This document shows, in pieces, positions 1 to 8,663 of a stretch of 64,000 bases of DNA. Source of the DNA: Kribbella voronezhensis (GTDB taxonomy: Bacteria; Actinomycetota; Actinomycetes; Propionibacteriales; Kribbellaceae); assembly GCF_004365175.1 (NCBI RefSeq), contig NZ_SOCE01000001.1, positions 5,799,098 to 5,863,097 of the forward strand, given 5' to 3'. Position 1 is the stretch's first letter, and every line of letters starts with the position of its first letter. The position numbers were made by a program, and so were the translations under genes. Below the pieces are notes generated by a model. That model was not told the origin of the DNA. It ran no database searches and saw only the letters and a list, made by a program, of their open reading frames with translations.

Positions 1-3000
1 GTCTCCGGCTCCGGCGGACGGGAAGGCCAAGTCATCCGATGCTCCCTCCTCGGTTCGCGTGGAGGTGTTCGACCAGCAGCGGACGCAGGAGCTGGGTGTC
101 AAGGGTCTCGCGCTCCGGCTGGCCCGTACCGACGGAGTGGCGTCGCCGGGTCGGCTCCGTGTGAAGGTCGACTACTCCTCATTCAGGTACGCGTACGGAG
201 CGGACTGGGGAAGTCGCCTCCGACTCGTCCAACTTCAGTGCTCGAGCGAGAAGACCTGCGAGCGGTCAACCGTCGTGCCGAACGGCGCGAACGATGGTAA
301 GGCCGGAACCTACACGGCCGATGTCGCCGTCGCTGAAGGTGTTTCGGCCTTCGCGTTGTCGGCAGCTCCGTCAGGCCCATACGGCTCCTACGCCGCGTCC
401 ACCCTGGCTGCCGCCTCTACCTGGAATGTCGGCAAGCAGACTGGCGACTTCACATGGAGCTATCCGTTCCGCATGCCACCCGGCACCGCCGGCCCTCGTC
501 CTGAGTTGTCGATCGGGTACTCGTCAGGTTCGGTGGACGGCCAGACCGCCTCGACCAACAACCAACCGTCGTGGCTGGGCCAGGGGCAGTCTCTCGAGGC
601 CGGCTTCGTTGAGCGCAAGTACGTGTCCTGCGCGGATGACATGGGCGCGGGCGCAAACAACACGACCAAGACTGGCGACCAGTGCTGGAAGTCGAACAAC
701 GCGACGTTGTCGCTGGGCAGCCATTCGAGCGAGCTCCTCTGGGATGCCACCCAGGAGACGTGGAAGCTCCGCAAGGACGACGGTTCCCGGATCGAGCACC
801 TGACCGGAGCCGTCAACGGTGACGGCGGTGAGGACATTGCCGCCGGCAAGGGCGATGGTAAGGGTGAGTACTGGAGGCTGACGACCGCCGACGGCACGCA
901 GTACTACTTCGGCCTCAATCCTCCCGCCTATGCGACGACACCAACCAATTCGGTCGACACAGTCCCTGTCTTCGGCAACAACTCCGGCGAGCCTTGCTAT
1001 AAGGGCGGCACTGCTTTCGCCACGTCGTACTGCCAGCAGGCTTGGCGCTGGAACGTCGATCGTGTCGTCGATCGGTCCGGCAACGTGATGACCTATCGGT
1101 ACGTTAAAGAGACGAACAACTACGGCCGGAACAACAACACAGCTGTTTCGACCTACGATCGCGCGTCATATCTCAGTTCCATCGAGTATGGCGAGAAGCT
1201 TGGCGCCGACACCGGTGTACCGCCGGCTCGGGTCATCTTCGGCGTGACCGAGCGTTGTCTGCCCAGTGGCACACTCACTTGCGCACCTGCCCAACTGACA
1301 GCCGCAACTGCAACAAGCTGGCCGGACGTTCCGTTCGATCAGATCTGTACCTCCGCCAGCACCTGCCCGAATCAGACGTCACCTGCCTTCTTCACGAGGA
1401 AGAGGCTGTACACGCTCTACACCCAAGTGCTGACACCGGACGGCACAGCGCGCACAGTCGACAGTTGGGCCTTCACCCAGACCTTCCCGGACCCGGGCGA
1501 CAGCACGGCGCCGGCGCTCTGGCTGAACAGCATCCAGCACACGGGGATGGTGGGCGGCCAATCCACAGATCCGTTGGTCAGTTTTACCAAGATCGCCAAG
1601 CCGAATCGGGTTGCGGGGTTCCTCGCGGGTGGCTTCCCGATGAACAAGTACCGGGTCTCCAGCGTGAAGACAGAGTCCGGTGCACAGATCTCGGTCAACT
1701 ATTCAGGAGCTGAGTGCACCTACACGGCGGTGAAAGATGCCGATCCGGCGACGAACACCCGGCGCTGCTTCCCGGCGTACTGGACGATCGAGGGAGGCAG
1801 TAGTCCAACGCTGCATTGGTTCCACAAATATGTCGCAACGCAGCTGGTCGAAGACGACCTGGTCACCGACGCACCAGACAAGGTCACGACGTACACCTAT
1901 TCAGGCGATGCGGCCTGGCACTACGACGACAACGACCTGACACAGCCCAAGTACAGAACATGGGGTGACTGGCGCGGCTACGGAACGGTGTATGAACAGG
2001 TCGGGCCTGTCGGTCTACAGACCTCGACAAGCACCCTGTACTTCCGTGGCATGCACGGAGATCGCGCGTCCGCGTCCGGTGGCACCAAAACTGTGAATGT
2101 GGTCGACTCTGCGAAAACCTCGTACGCCGACTTCGAGCGGCTGAACGGCTACGTGCGGGAGGAGATCACCTACAACGGAGCGGGCGGTGTCGAGGTGACC
2201 GGCACAATAAACACGCCTTGGCTCAAGCAGACTGCAACCGGTGATGGCCACGCAGCCACTCTTCTCAACACGTCGTTCACCCGGATTCGCACACGGCTGG
2301 CGGATGGCAGCTACCGAGTGGCCGGTGTCGACACCGACTTCGACACCTTCGGAATGCCTACAGCGATCAGTGACATCGGCGATGTGTTGAAGGGCGACGA
2401 CGATCGCTGCACACGGTTGACGTACGTCCGCAATCTCGACGCGGGCGTCGGCATCACGGACACCGTGAGTCGTGAAGAGAAGGTCGCAGTCAGCTGCGAC
2501 CTCACCCCCAACCGGCCGGCGCAGGTGATCTCTGACGAACGCACCTATTACGACAAGCACACCGACCTGGCAGCGAAGCCGACGGCGGGCCTCGTAACGA
2601 AGGTCGAGACGATGACCGGTTGGAACGGCGCTGCGGTGTACGAGCAGCGCACGCGGATGGCATACGACACGCTCGGTCGCACGGTGGAAACTTACGATGG
2701 CCTCGATCGGCTGACGAGCAGCGTGGAGTTCGTTCCGGCGACCGGCGGACCAGTTACTCAGACGAAGACGACAGATGCCGCGGGCAACGTCAGTGTGTCG
2801 ACACTCGAGCCCGCTTGGGGATCGCCGACGGTCGAGGTCGACCCCAACGGCAAGCGGACGGATCTGGCCTACGACGCTTCGGGTCGCCTGACAGGCGTCT
2901 GGCTGGCGGATCGACCGAAGTCGGCAGGAGGCATCGCGTCGGTCAGCTTCTCCTACCTGTTGTCCAACACGGCCGGGCAGCCGAACGTGGTGACTACGCA

Positions 3001-6000
3001 GGAACTGAAGCCGAACGGCGCGTACAAAACCACCCAGACGCTTCTGGACGGCCTCCTCCGGCAGCGGCAGGTGCAGACGCCGGGAGCCAACGGCACCGGA
3101 CGCCTCATCACCGACACCAAGTACGGAAGCCGGGGTGTCGTAGCCAATGAAGGTGGTCCGTACTACGAGGCCACCACTGCGCCAACCAACAAGGTGTATG
3201 ACGTCCTCGAGCAGAACCTGCCCGCCCAGACCGTCTACACCGTCGACGGTGTCAACCGAGTCACGACTGCAGTGTTCAAGACTGAGGGCGCCGAGCGCTG
3301 GCGCACTTTGACGTCGTACGGAGGCAACTACGTGGCGGTGGATCCGCCCGCAGGTGCGACGCCGACGATGACCTTCAGCGACATTCGGGGCAACACGACT
3401 GAGCTGCGTCAGTATCAAGGCGCCGACGCGACCGGCGCATACGACAGCACGACCTACACCTACACTTCCGACGACCAGTTGGCCACGGTGAAGAACGCGG
3501 GCAACAGCGTTTGGACCTACACCTATGACCTCCGTGGCCGACAGATCTCGGCGAGCGATCCGGACAAGGGCACGACTACGTCGACGTACGACGACGCCGA
3601 CCGTTTGGCGTCGAGCAAGGACGCCCGCGGGCAATCACTGTTCTACGACTACGACGTTCTCGACCGTAAGACTGCCGTACACAGCGGCTCTACCACCGGC
3701 CCTGTGCTCACTTCATGGAAGTACGACTCACTCGGCAAGGGTTTGCTGACCTCGTCGACACGAGTGGTCGACGGCAACAGTTACGAGTCCGCGATCACCG
3801 GGTATGACGACCTGAACCGGCCGACCGCGACCCAGATCACGATCCCTGCGTCTGAGGGCAAGCTCGCCGGCGTCTACACCTCGTCGACTGAGTTCAACCC
3901 TGACGGGAGCGTTTCGAAGGTCAAGTTGCCTTCGGTGCCCGGGCTTCCGCAGGAGACCGTTCAGACGATCTACGACCCGGCCGGCAACCTGCAGGCGGTC
4001 GGCGGCTGGACTTCGTACGTGGTCGGCGCACAGTACTCCTCGTACGGTGAGCCGACTCGCTACACCATGGGCGACGTCATTGGACACAAGTCGACCTTCC
4101 AGGGGTTCACGTACGAGCCTGGAACCCGGCGCCTGACGAGCATGAAGGTCGACAGGGAGAGCCAGACAACGACCGATGACGCCTTCAACTACACCTACGA
4201 TGCCGCCGGGAATATCACTGCGCTGGCGCACTCGCAGATGCAGGGCGCGAGTACGGATCGGCAGTGCTTTGCCTACGATTACCTGCGCCGGATGACGGAG
4301 GCACGTACGACGTCGAACGCGTCCTGTGCGACTGCGCCGACGACCGGGACGATGGGTTCGACCTATCCCTACTGGCGCGGTTACGAGTACTGGAAGTCGG
4401 GCAACCGCTCGAAGGTCACCGACTATGCAGCCGCCGGCAACACCACCACGACGTACGCATACCCCGTCGGAACTGCGCCGCACCCGCACGCGGTAACAGG
4501 CGTGAGTTCAAGTGGCCCAGCGGGAACTTCGGCTGACACATACGGCTACGACGCGGCGGGCAATATGTCGACGCGGACTGTATCCGGCGATACGGACACC
4601 TTCGCTTGGGATGCAGAGGGTCGGCTGCAATCGGTGACCGGAGCGGCCGGCAAGACCGACTTCGTGTATGACGCCGAGGGGGAGCGGCTGATCAAGCACG
4701 ACCCGACGGGGGCAACCTTGTATCTCGGTCAAACCGAGATCCGACTGGACAAGGCTGCAGACTCGGTTTCCTCGACGCGCTACTACCAGTTCAATGGCGC
4801 GACGGTTGCGATGCGGACGAGTTCAACGCAGGTGACGTCCCTGATCGCGGACCCGCAGGGCACCGCGACCGTCAGCGTGGACGTCCAGACTGATCAGCTG
4901 GTCCGTCGTTGGATAGATCCATTCGGTGTTCCTCGTGGCGAGGACGCAAACTGGAAGTCGGACGCGCGCGGGTTCGTCGACGGCAAGTTGGATGATTCCA
5001 CTGGTCTGACGCATCTGGGTGCCCGGGAGTACGACCCGAAGCTGGGCAAGTTCATCTCGGTGGATCCGTTGGTGGACATCACGGATCCGCAGACGCTGAA
5101 CGCCTACGCCTACTCGAACAGTAACCCGGCCACTTTCAGCGATCCCGACGGCACCATGTTCCTTGGCAGCAAGGGCGACGAGGGCACCGAGTCCCGCGGT
5201 ACGACGTCGGTCGTCGAGCAGAAGCAAACCCAGAAGAAGAAGACCGGCAGCTACTGGCTCCCCTACAAGGGTTACAGCGGCAAAGAGATCACCAACGAGG
5301 CCGAGGCTGACATCGAGTCGAAGATCACGGCTCATTCGGAGACGGTGCGGGTCGCGAAGGAGCGGATCAAGCGAGTCATCAAGGACCTGGTGAAGATCGT
5401 CGCTGACGAGTTGGGCATCACCGACGCCTTGAACTGCTTTACGAACGGCGACATCGGCTCCTGCGTCGCAACCGGCGTCACCATCTTGGCCTCCTTCGCC
5501 GGCGGCATAGCCGGCAAGATCCTCGCCAAATACGGCTCTCCTTGGAAGTGGAAGAAGGGCATAGAACTAGTCGGCAACCTCAAGAACCTAGCCGGCAAAG
5601 CCATCACCGCCATCAAGGACCTCCTGAAGGCCGGCAAATGCAACTCCTTCGTCCCAGGCACCAAAGTCCTACTCGCCGACGGCACCAGCAAACCGATAGA
5701 ACAGGTGAAAGTAGGCGACAAGGTCAAGGCGACCGACCCAGCAACAGGCAAAACCAAGGCCGAACCAGTGGTCGCAACGATCATCGGCCAGGGCGCCAAA
5801 CACCTGGTCAACGTCGCCGTCACCAGCGGCAAACCCGGCGGCGCTACCACAACGGCCAACCTCGTCGCGACCGACGGACACCCCTTCTATCTTGCGTCCG
5901 AACACCGTTGGGTAGTCGCCACTGAACTGACAACCGGTGACAACCTCCAACCATCGACGCCGGGGGTCGAAAGTCATGTCACCGCCATCACCCGCTACGA

Positions 6001-6391
6001 CGCCACCGCTCGAGTCCACAACCTCACCATCGGCGCCATCCACACCTATTATGTGCTCGCAGGCGCCACACCCGTCCTCGTACACAATTGCGGCGGCCCC
6101 GTGCATCTGTCGGATGAAGTAATCGACACGCATGTTCTGCCGAATCATGGCGCAGGCACACCGGGCGAAGGGACAAAGTTCCACGAGGACCTCGATCCGG
6201 ACGACTTCGGATCGCTTGCGAACGAGGCAGTAAGCGGATCGCCGGTGCCAAGTCGGGTCGACTCGGTGACTGGCAACCATGCTCACGACCATGACTTCGG
6301 CCCCGGTCGGACGATAAGTGAAGACGGAAGCACTAGGATGCGTGTCTGGGTTGATCCAGACCGTAATGTACGTACGATGCACCCGCTATAG
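1..6391 (+). CDS. RHS/YD-repeat polymorphic toxin with Hint domain (5' end outside window)
   Basis: The reading frame is open to the left edge, so the true start and any secretion signal lie outside the window; the first in-window start-like codon is GTG at 59. Counting from there: an SpvB-like N-terminal region with GYSSGSVDGQ near residue 153; many YD repeats (for example YDAAGN) from about residue 870; and an RHS-associated core near 1649-1700 (GAREYDPKLGKFISVDPL, then NPATFSDPDG). A lysine-rich linker and small hydrophobic stretch follow. A Hint (intein-like) domain spans about 1861-2010, starting at Cys1861 and ending in VLVHN followed by Cys2011. The last 100 residues form the toxin tip. 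In this family the RHS shell encloses the toxin and Hint is thought to cut it free. The tip has His in DTHVLPNH, a second His-rich patch (GNHAHDHDF) and ends VRTMHPL. This layout loosely recalls BECR-fold RNase toxins, but that is inference. The gene directly downstream is the likely immunity gene. Confidence 0.9.
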   Translation, partial: SPAPADGKAKSSDAPSSVRVEVFDQQRTQELGVKGLALRLARTDGVASPGRLRVKVDYSSFRYAYGADWGSRLRLVQLQCSSEKTCERSTVVPNGANDGKAGTYTADVAVAEGVSAFALSAAPSGPYGSYAASTLAAASTWNVGKQTGDFTWSYPFRMPPGTAGPRPELSIGYSSGSVDGQTASTNNQPSWLGQGQSLEAGFVERKYVSCADDMGAGANNTTKTGDQCWKSNNATLSLGSHSSELLWDATQETWKLRKDDGSRIEHLTGAVNGDGGEDIAAGKGDGKGEYWRLTTADGTQYYFGLNPPAYATTPTNSVDTVPVFGNNSGEPCYKGGTAFATSYCQQAWRWNVDRVVDRSGNVMTYRYVKETNNYGRNNNTAVSTYDRASYLSSIEYGEKLGADTGVPPARVIFGVTERCLPSGTLTCAPAQLTAATATSWPDVPFDQICTSASTCPNQTSPAFFTRKRLYTLYTQVLTPDGTARTVDSWAFTQTFPDPGDSTAPALWLNSIQHTGMVGGQSTDPLVSFTKIAKPNRVAGFLAGGFPMNKYRVSSVKTESGAQISVNYSGAECTYTAVKDADPATNTRRCFPAYWTIEGGSSPTLHWFHKYVATQLVEDDLVTDAPDKVTTYTYSGDAAWHYDDNDLTQPKYRTWGDWRGYGTVYEQVGPVGLQTSTSTLYFRGMHGDRASASGGTKTVNVVDSAKTSYADFERLNGYVREEITYNGAGGVEVTGTINTPWLKQTATGDGHAATLLNTSFTRIRTRLADGSYRVAGVDTDFDTFGMPTAISDIGDVLKGDDDRCTRLTYVRNLDAGVGITDTVSREEKVAVSCDLTPNRPAQVISDERTYYDKHTDLAAKPTAGLVTKVETMTGWNGAAVYEQRTRMAYDTLGRTVETYDGLDRLTSSVEFVPATGGPVTQTKTTDAAGNVSVSTLEPAWGSPTVEVDPNGKRTDLAYDASGRLTGVWLADRPKSAGGIASVSFSYLLSNTAGQPNVVTTQELKPNGAYKTTQTLLDGLLRQRQVQTPGANGTGRLITDTKYGSRGVVANEGGPYYEATTAPTNKVYDVLEQNLPAQTVYTVDGVNRVTTAVFKTEGAERWRTLTSYGGNYVAVDPPAGATPTMTFSDIRGNTTELRQYQGADATGAYDSTTYTYTSDDQLATVKNAGNSVWTYTYDLRGRQISASDPDKGTTTSTYDDADRLASSKDARGQSLFYDYDVLDRKTAVHSGSTTGPVLTSWKYDSLGKGLLTSSTRVVDGNSYESAITGYDDLNRPTATQITIPASEGKLAGVYTSSTEFNPDGSVSKVKLPSVPGLPQETVQTIYDPAGNLQAVGGWTSYVVGAQYSSYGEPTRYTMGDVIGHKSTFQGFTYEPGTRRLTSMKVDRESQTTTDDAFNYTYDAAGNITALAHSQMQGASTDRQCFAYDYLRRMTEARTTSNASCATAPTTGTMGSTYPYWRGYEYWKSGNRSKVTDYAAAGNTTTTYAYPVGTAPHPHAVTGVSSSGPAGTSADTYGYDAAGNMSTRTVSGDTDTFAWDAEGRLQSVTGAAGKTDFVYDAEGERLIKHDPTGATLYLGQTEIRLDKAADSVSSTRYYQFNGATVAMRTSSTQVTSLIADPQGTATVSVDVQTDQLVRRWIDPFGVPRGEDANWKSDARGFVDGKLDDSTGLTHLGAREYDPKLGKFISVDPLVDITDPQTLNAYAYSNSNPATFSDPDGTMFLGSKGDEGTESRGTTSVVEQKQTQKKKTGSYWLPYKGYSGKEITNEAEADIESKITAHSETVRVAKERIKRVIKDLVKIVADELGITDALNCFTNGDIGSCVATGVTILASFAGGIAGKILAKYGSPWKWKKGIELVGNLKNLAGKAITAIKDLLKAGKCNSFVPGTKVLLADGTSKPIEQVKVGDKVKATDPATGKTKAEPVVATIIGQGAKHLVNVAVTSGKPGGATTTANLVATDGHPFYLASEHRWVVATELTTGDNLQPSTPGVESHVTAITRYDATARVHNLTIGAIHTYYVLAGATPVLVHNCGGPVHLSDEVIDTHVLPNHGAGTPGEGTKFHEDLDPDDFGSLANEAVSGSPVPSRVDSVTGNHAHDHDFGPGRTISEDGSTRMRVWVDPDRNVRTMHPL

Positions 6392-6408
6392 CCTCGAAAG
6401 TGAAAGCC

Positions 6409-6888
6409 ATGTCGCTAGAGATCAAGCATTGGCGCGAGGCGCCGCCGAATCGAGTGGGTTGGGAGCACCGTCGAGCGCCTGCCCAAGCCAGCAGTGCCGA
6501 CTTGCTGTGGTATTTCTTTCCCGGAGACGTTGAGGTGGCTTATGGTGGCGCCGCCTTAGCTTCCAGGGGTGCGTCGGTGCCGGCACTGCATTTTGTCGCC
6601 GGAATAATCGGAGCCAGAGACACCCTGGCTGCCGGTGACGACGCTCGGTACACGTACAGTTTTACAGAAGCCGATCAATGGATTGACTTCTGGGCTGATA
6701 AGAAAGTCCATATTGAATGCAATTTTTCAGACAGCGTATTGACCATCCCGCTTGAAGAATTTTCGCGTGAAGTGTGCGACTTTGCTAGACGTGAAATCGA
6801 CGATCTAGTGCTTGAGTATCCCGCATTGCTGATGCATCCGCTGGTGCGTGATCTTCTGCGCAAATGCGACGATGGCAAGGTGATATAG
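6409..6888 (+). CDS. Putative immunity protein for the RHS toxin
   Basis: A 159-residue soluble protein that starts 17 bases after the toxin stop. ATG6409 (MSLEIKHW) is chosen; GTG6400 in the same frame is an alternative, and GAAAG just upstream could serve as ribosome site for either. I recognise no family. It is acidic and rich in aromatics (LLWYFFPGDVEVAYGG near residue 35, ADQWIDFWADKKVH near 90), with a helical-looking C-terminus. There is no signal peptide or membrane segment, so it should act in the cytosol. Position directly after a polymorphic toxin tip, same strand and small size are the usual marks of the cognate immunity gene. The middle of the gene (about 6640-6800) is visibly more AT-rich than the surrounding genome, which fits a tip/immunity cassette acquired by recombination. 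The immunity role is inferred from context only. Confidence 0.6.
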   Translation: MSLEIKHWREAPPNRVGWEHRRAPAQASSADLLWYFFPGDVEVAYGGAALASRGASVPALHFVAGIIGARDTLAAGDDARYTYSFTEADQWIDFWADKKVHIECNFSDSVLTIPLEEFSREVCDFARREIDDLVLEYPALLMHPLVRDLLRKCDDGKVI

Positions 6889-7295
6889 CGTTTGCCTCGA
6901 TGGCGGGAGGCCGGAATTCGGCAGTAGTCGAGTCGATGGTCTATCGAGGCGTTGGGATACTCTCGGTTCCCCGCGGGCCGGGGTTGGCGTTATGCGTAAC
7001 GACCTATCCCGGCTGCCGGGCGACGACCCGCGGGAGAATACCAGCAAGGGCTTCCATGGCGCCGAGCGCCGGTTGACCCGACACCCGGCTCTGTGGCCCG
7101 CCCCACCACGACGAAATGGGCGACTGGCTGACGGATGACAAGATGGGAAACCAACGGTCGAGGGCCTCGGTCCGGGCGCAGCAGCCTCGCTGCTGTTTAC
7201 GTCAGGCTGGCGGGCACCCCGAGCGCCCATCATCATCGCTAGGAGCTGGTCACGTAGGGCCGGATCGAACGGCACATCTCCTGGAGAAGTCGTTG
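6889..7295. other. Intergenic stretch with no convincing gene
   Basis: About 400 bases between the immunity gene and a small broken gene. Short open frames exist on both strands, but none has a plausible ribosome site plus recognisable protein. It may be eroded toxin-locus DNA, but I see no repeat, transposase or Hint fragment to prove it. Confidence 0.4.
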
Positions 7296-7642
7296 ATGAT
7301 TGAGACGATCGCTAATGACGTCATGGGTTGGTCGCGCCTGCGGACGGTCGGCATGCCGGTGCTGCGGAGGTTTGTGGTCAGGAACGAGCAGTCGGGGCAG
7401 GGGTGAGCTTGACCGCCGAGTCGGTGGACGGTGATTCGCGGCTGGAGACGACCTTCTTGGGGGTCGCCGGTCTGCAGGTGTCTTTGCCTGAAAATCCCGA
7501 GCCGGCGCGGTTGGACGTGCTTGACGTCAGCGATGTCGCCGCGGACGGGTTCGAGAACATCGGTTGTCGCGTGGCGGAGGGTGCGGGGTTCTTTGCGTTC
7601 TCGTGCAGTGGGTTCTTCGCTGTCGTGGTCCGCGGCGAGTGA
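7296..7642 (+). pseudogene. Small protein gene apparently split by a frameshift
   Basis: ATG7296 has a good ribosome site (GGAGAAG, six bases upstream) and opens a frame reading WSRLRTVGMPVLRRFVVRNEQSG, which stops at TGA 7404-7406. An overlapping frame from GTG7403 then reads VSLTAESVDGDSRLETTFLGVAGLQVSLP and runs to 7642. Joined by a -1 step in the G-run at about 7400, the two pieces make one plausible protein of about 115 residues. Alternatively they are two tiny genes coupled by a GTGA overlap, a junction common in this genome. No family was recognised. Position after the toxin/immunity pair would fit an extra immunity-like gene, which is speculation. Confidence 0.4.
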
Positions 7643-7667
7643 CGGGCCGGAGCTCGCTGACCGAAAG

Positions 7668-8663
7668 TCAGGCGCTGCCTCGGTGTTCTAGGTGGGTGTC
7701 GACGATGACTTGGGTTTCGGTGGGGGCCTCGCCGGTTAGTTGGGCCAGGAGGAGGCGGGTCATTTCTCGGCCCATTTCTTCGGTGGGCTGGAAGACCGAG
7801 GTGAGGGGTGGGTCGGTGTGGCGGCCGGCGGGGGAGCCGTCGAAGCCGATGACGGCGACGTCGGTGGGGATCTGGCGGCCGGCGGACTTGAGGACTCGCA
7901 TGGCGCCGAAGGCCATCGGGTCGGAGGCGGCGAAGACGGCGTCGAGGTCCGGGGAGCGGTCAAGGAGGGCGGTCATGGCGCGGGCGCCGCTTTCCTCGCT
8001 GAAGTCGCCGTATTCGACCAAGGCGTCGCCGGCAACCTCGCGGAAGCCCTGGAGGCGGGCGACGCCGGCGGACATGTCCTGGGGGCCGGCGATGGTGGCG
8101 AGACGGCTGCGGCCCTGGTCCAGGAGGTACTGCGCCGCCTGCCGCGCGCCGATGGCGTTGTCGGCGTCGACGAAGGGAATGTCCTCGGCGCCTGCCAGTG
8201 GGCGGCCGCAGAGCACCAAGGGGAGTCCGCTGGCTCGTACCTTGGCCGGCAGTGGGTCGTCGGCGTGCTGGGAAAGCATCATCACGCCGTCGACGTGCTC
8301 CCTGGTGAGGAAGCGGCCGGCGCGGTCGCGTTCGGCCGAGCTCTGGACCATCGACAACCACAGTTGCAGGTGTGTCTGCGCCATCGCCGAACTGATGCCG
8401 CGGACGATGCCGGCGAAGTACGGCTCGGTGAAGAGGCGCTCGCCCGGTTCGGAGATCACCAGCGCGACACAGTCGGTACGCCGGGTGACCAGGTTGCGGG
8501 CGGCCCGGTTCGGCACGTAGCCCAGTTCGTCGATCGCCTTGAGTACGGCGGCGCGGGCGGCCGGACTGACCTGGGACGATCCGTTCACCACCCGCGAAGC
8601 GGTACCCCGCCCCACCCCCGCCCTCGCCGCGACGGTTTCGATGGTGGGACGGGATTCGGTCAT
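7668..8663 (-). CDS. cebR: LacI-family repressor of the cellobiose operon (CebR-like)
   Basis: A 331-residue LacI/GalR regulator. The N-terminal helix-turn-helix reads PTIETVAARAGVGRGTASRVVNGSSQVSP (residues about 6-34), followed by the hinge YVPNRAARNLVTRR and a periplasmic-binding-protein-like sensor domain to the C-terminus. ATG8663 overlaps the TGA of the beta-glucosidase gene (ATGA), so it is the last gene of the operon and probably translationally coupled. In Streptomyces, CebR binds TGGGAGCGCTCCCA and is released by cello-oligosaccharides. The same sequence lies at 13204-13219 in front of this operon, which is the main reason for the assignment. In Streptomyces cebR is usually a separate gene next to cebE; here it sits at the tail of the operon, so repressor level would rise with induction. 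Confidence 0.82.
   Translation of the reverse strand: MTESRPTIETVAARAGVGRGTASRVVNGSSQVSPAARAAVLKAIDELGYVPNRAARNLVTRRTDCVALVISEPGERLFTEPYFAGIVRGISSAMAQTHLQLWLSMVQSSAERDRAGRFLTREHVDGVMMLSQHADDPLPAKVRASGLPLVLCGRPLAGAEDIPFVDADNAIGARQAAQYLLDQGRSRLATIAGPQDMSAGVARLQGFREVAGDALVEYGDFSEESGARAMTALLDRSPDLDAVFAASDPMAFGAMRVLKSAGRQIPTDVAVIGFDGSPAGRHTDPPLTSVFQPTEEMGREMTRLLLAQLTGEAPTETQVIVDTHLEHRGSA

Noticed and set aside
2015..3634. Long minus-strand open frame opposite the RHS gene
   Set aside because: It lies wholly inside the clearly coding RHS repeats, gives an arginine/valine-rich translation with no domain and has no ribosome site.
6889..7295. Eroded transposase or second toxin remnant
   Set aside because: No catalytic motif, terminal inverted repeat or Hint/RHS fragment could be read in any frame.
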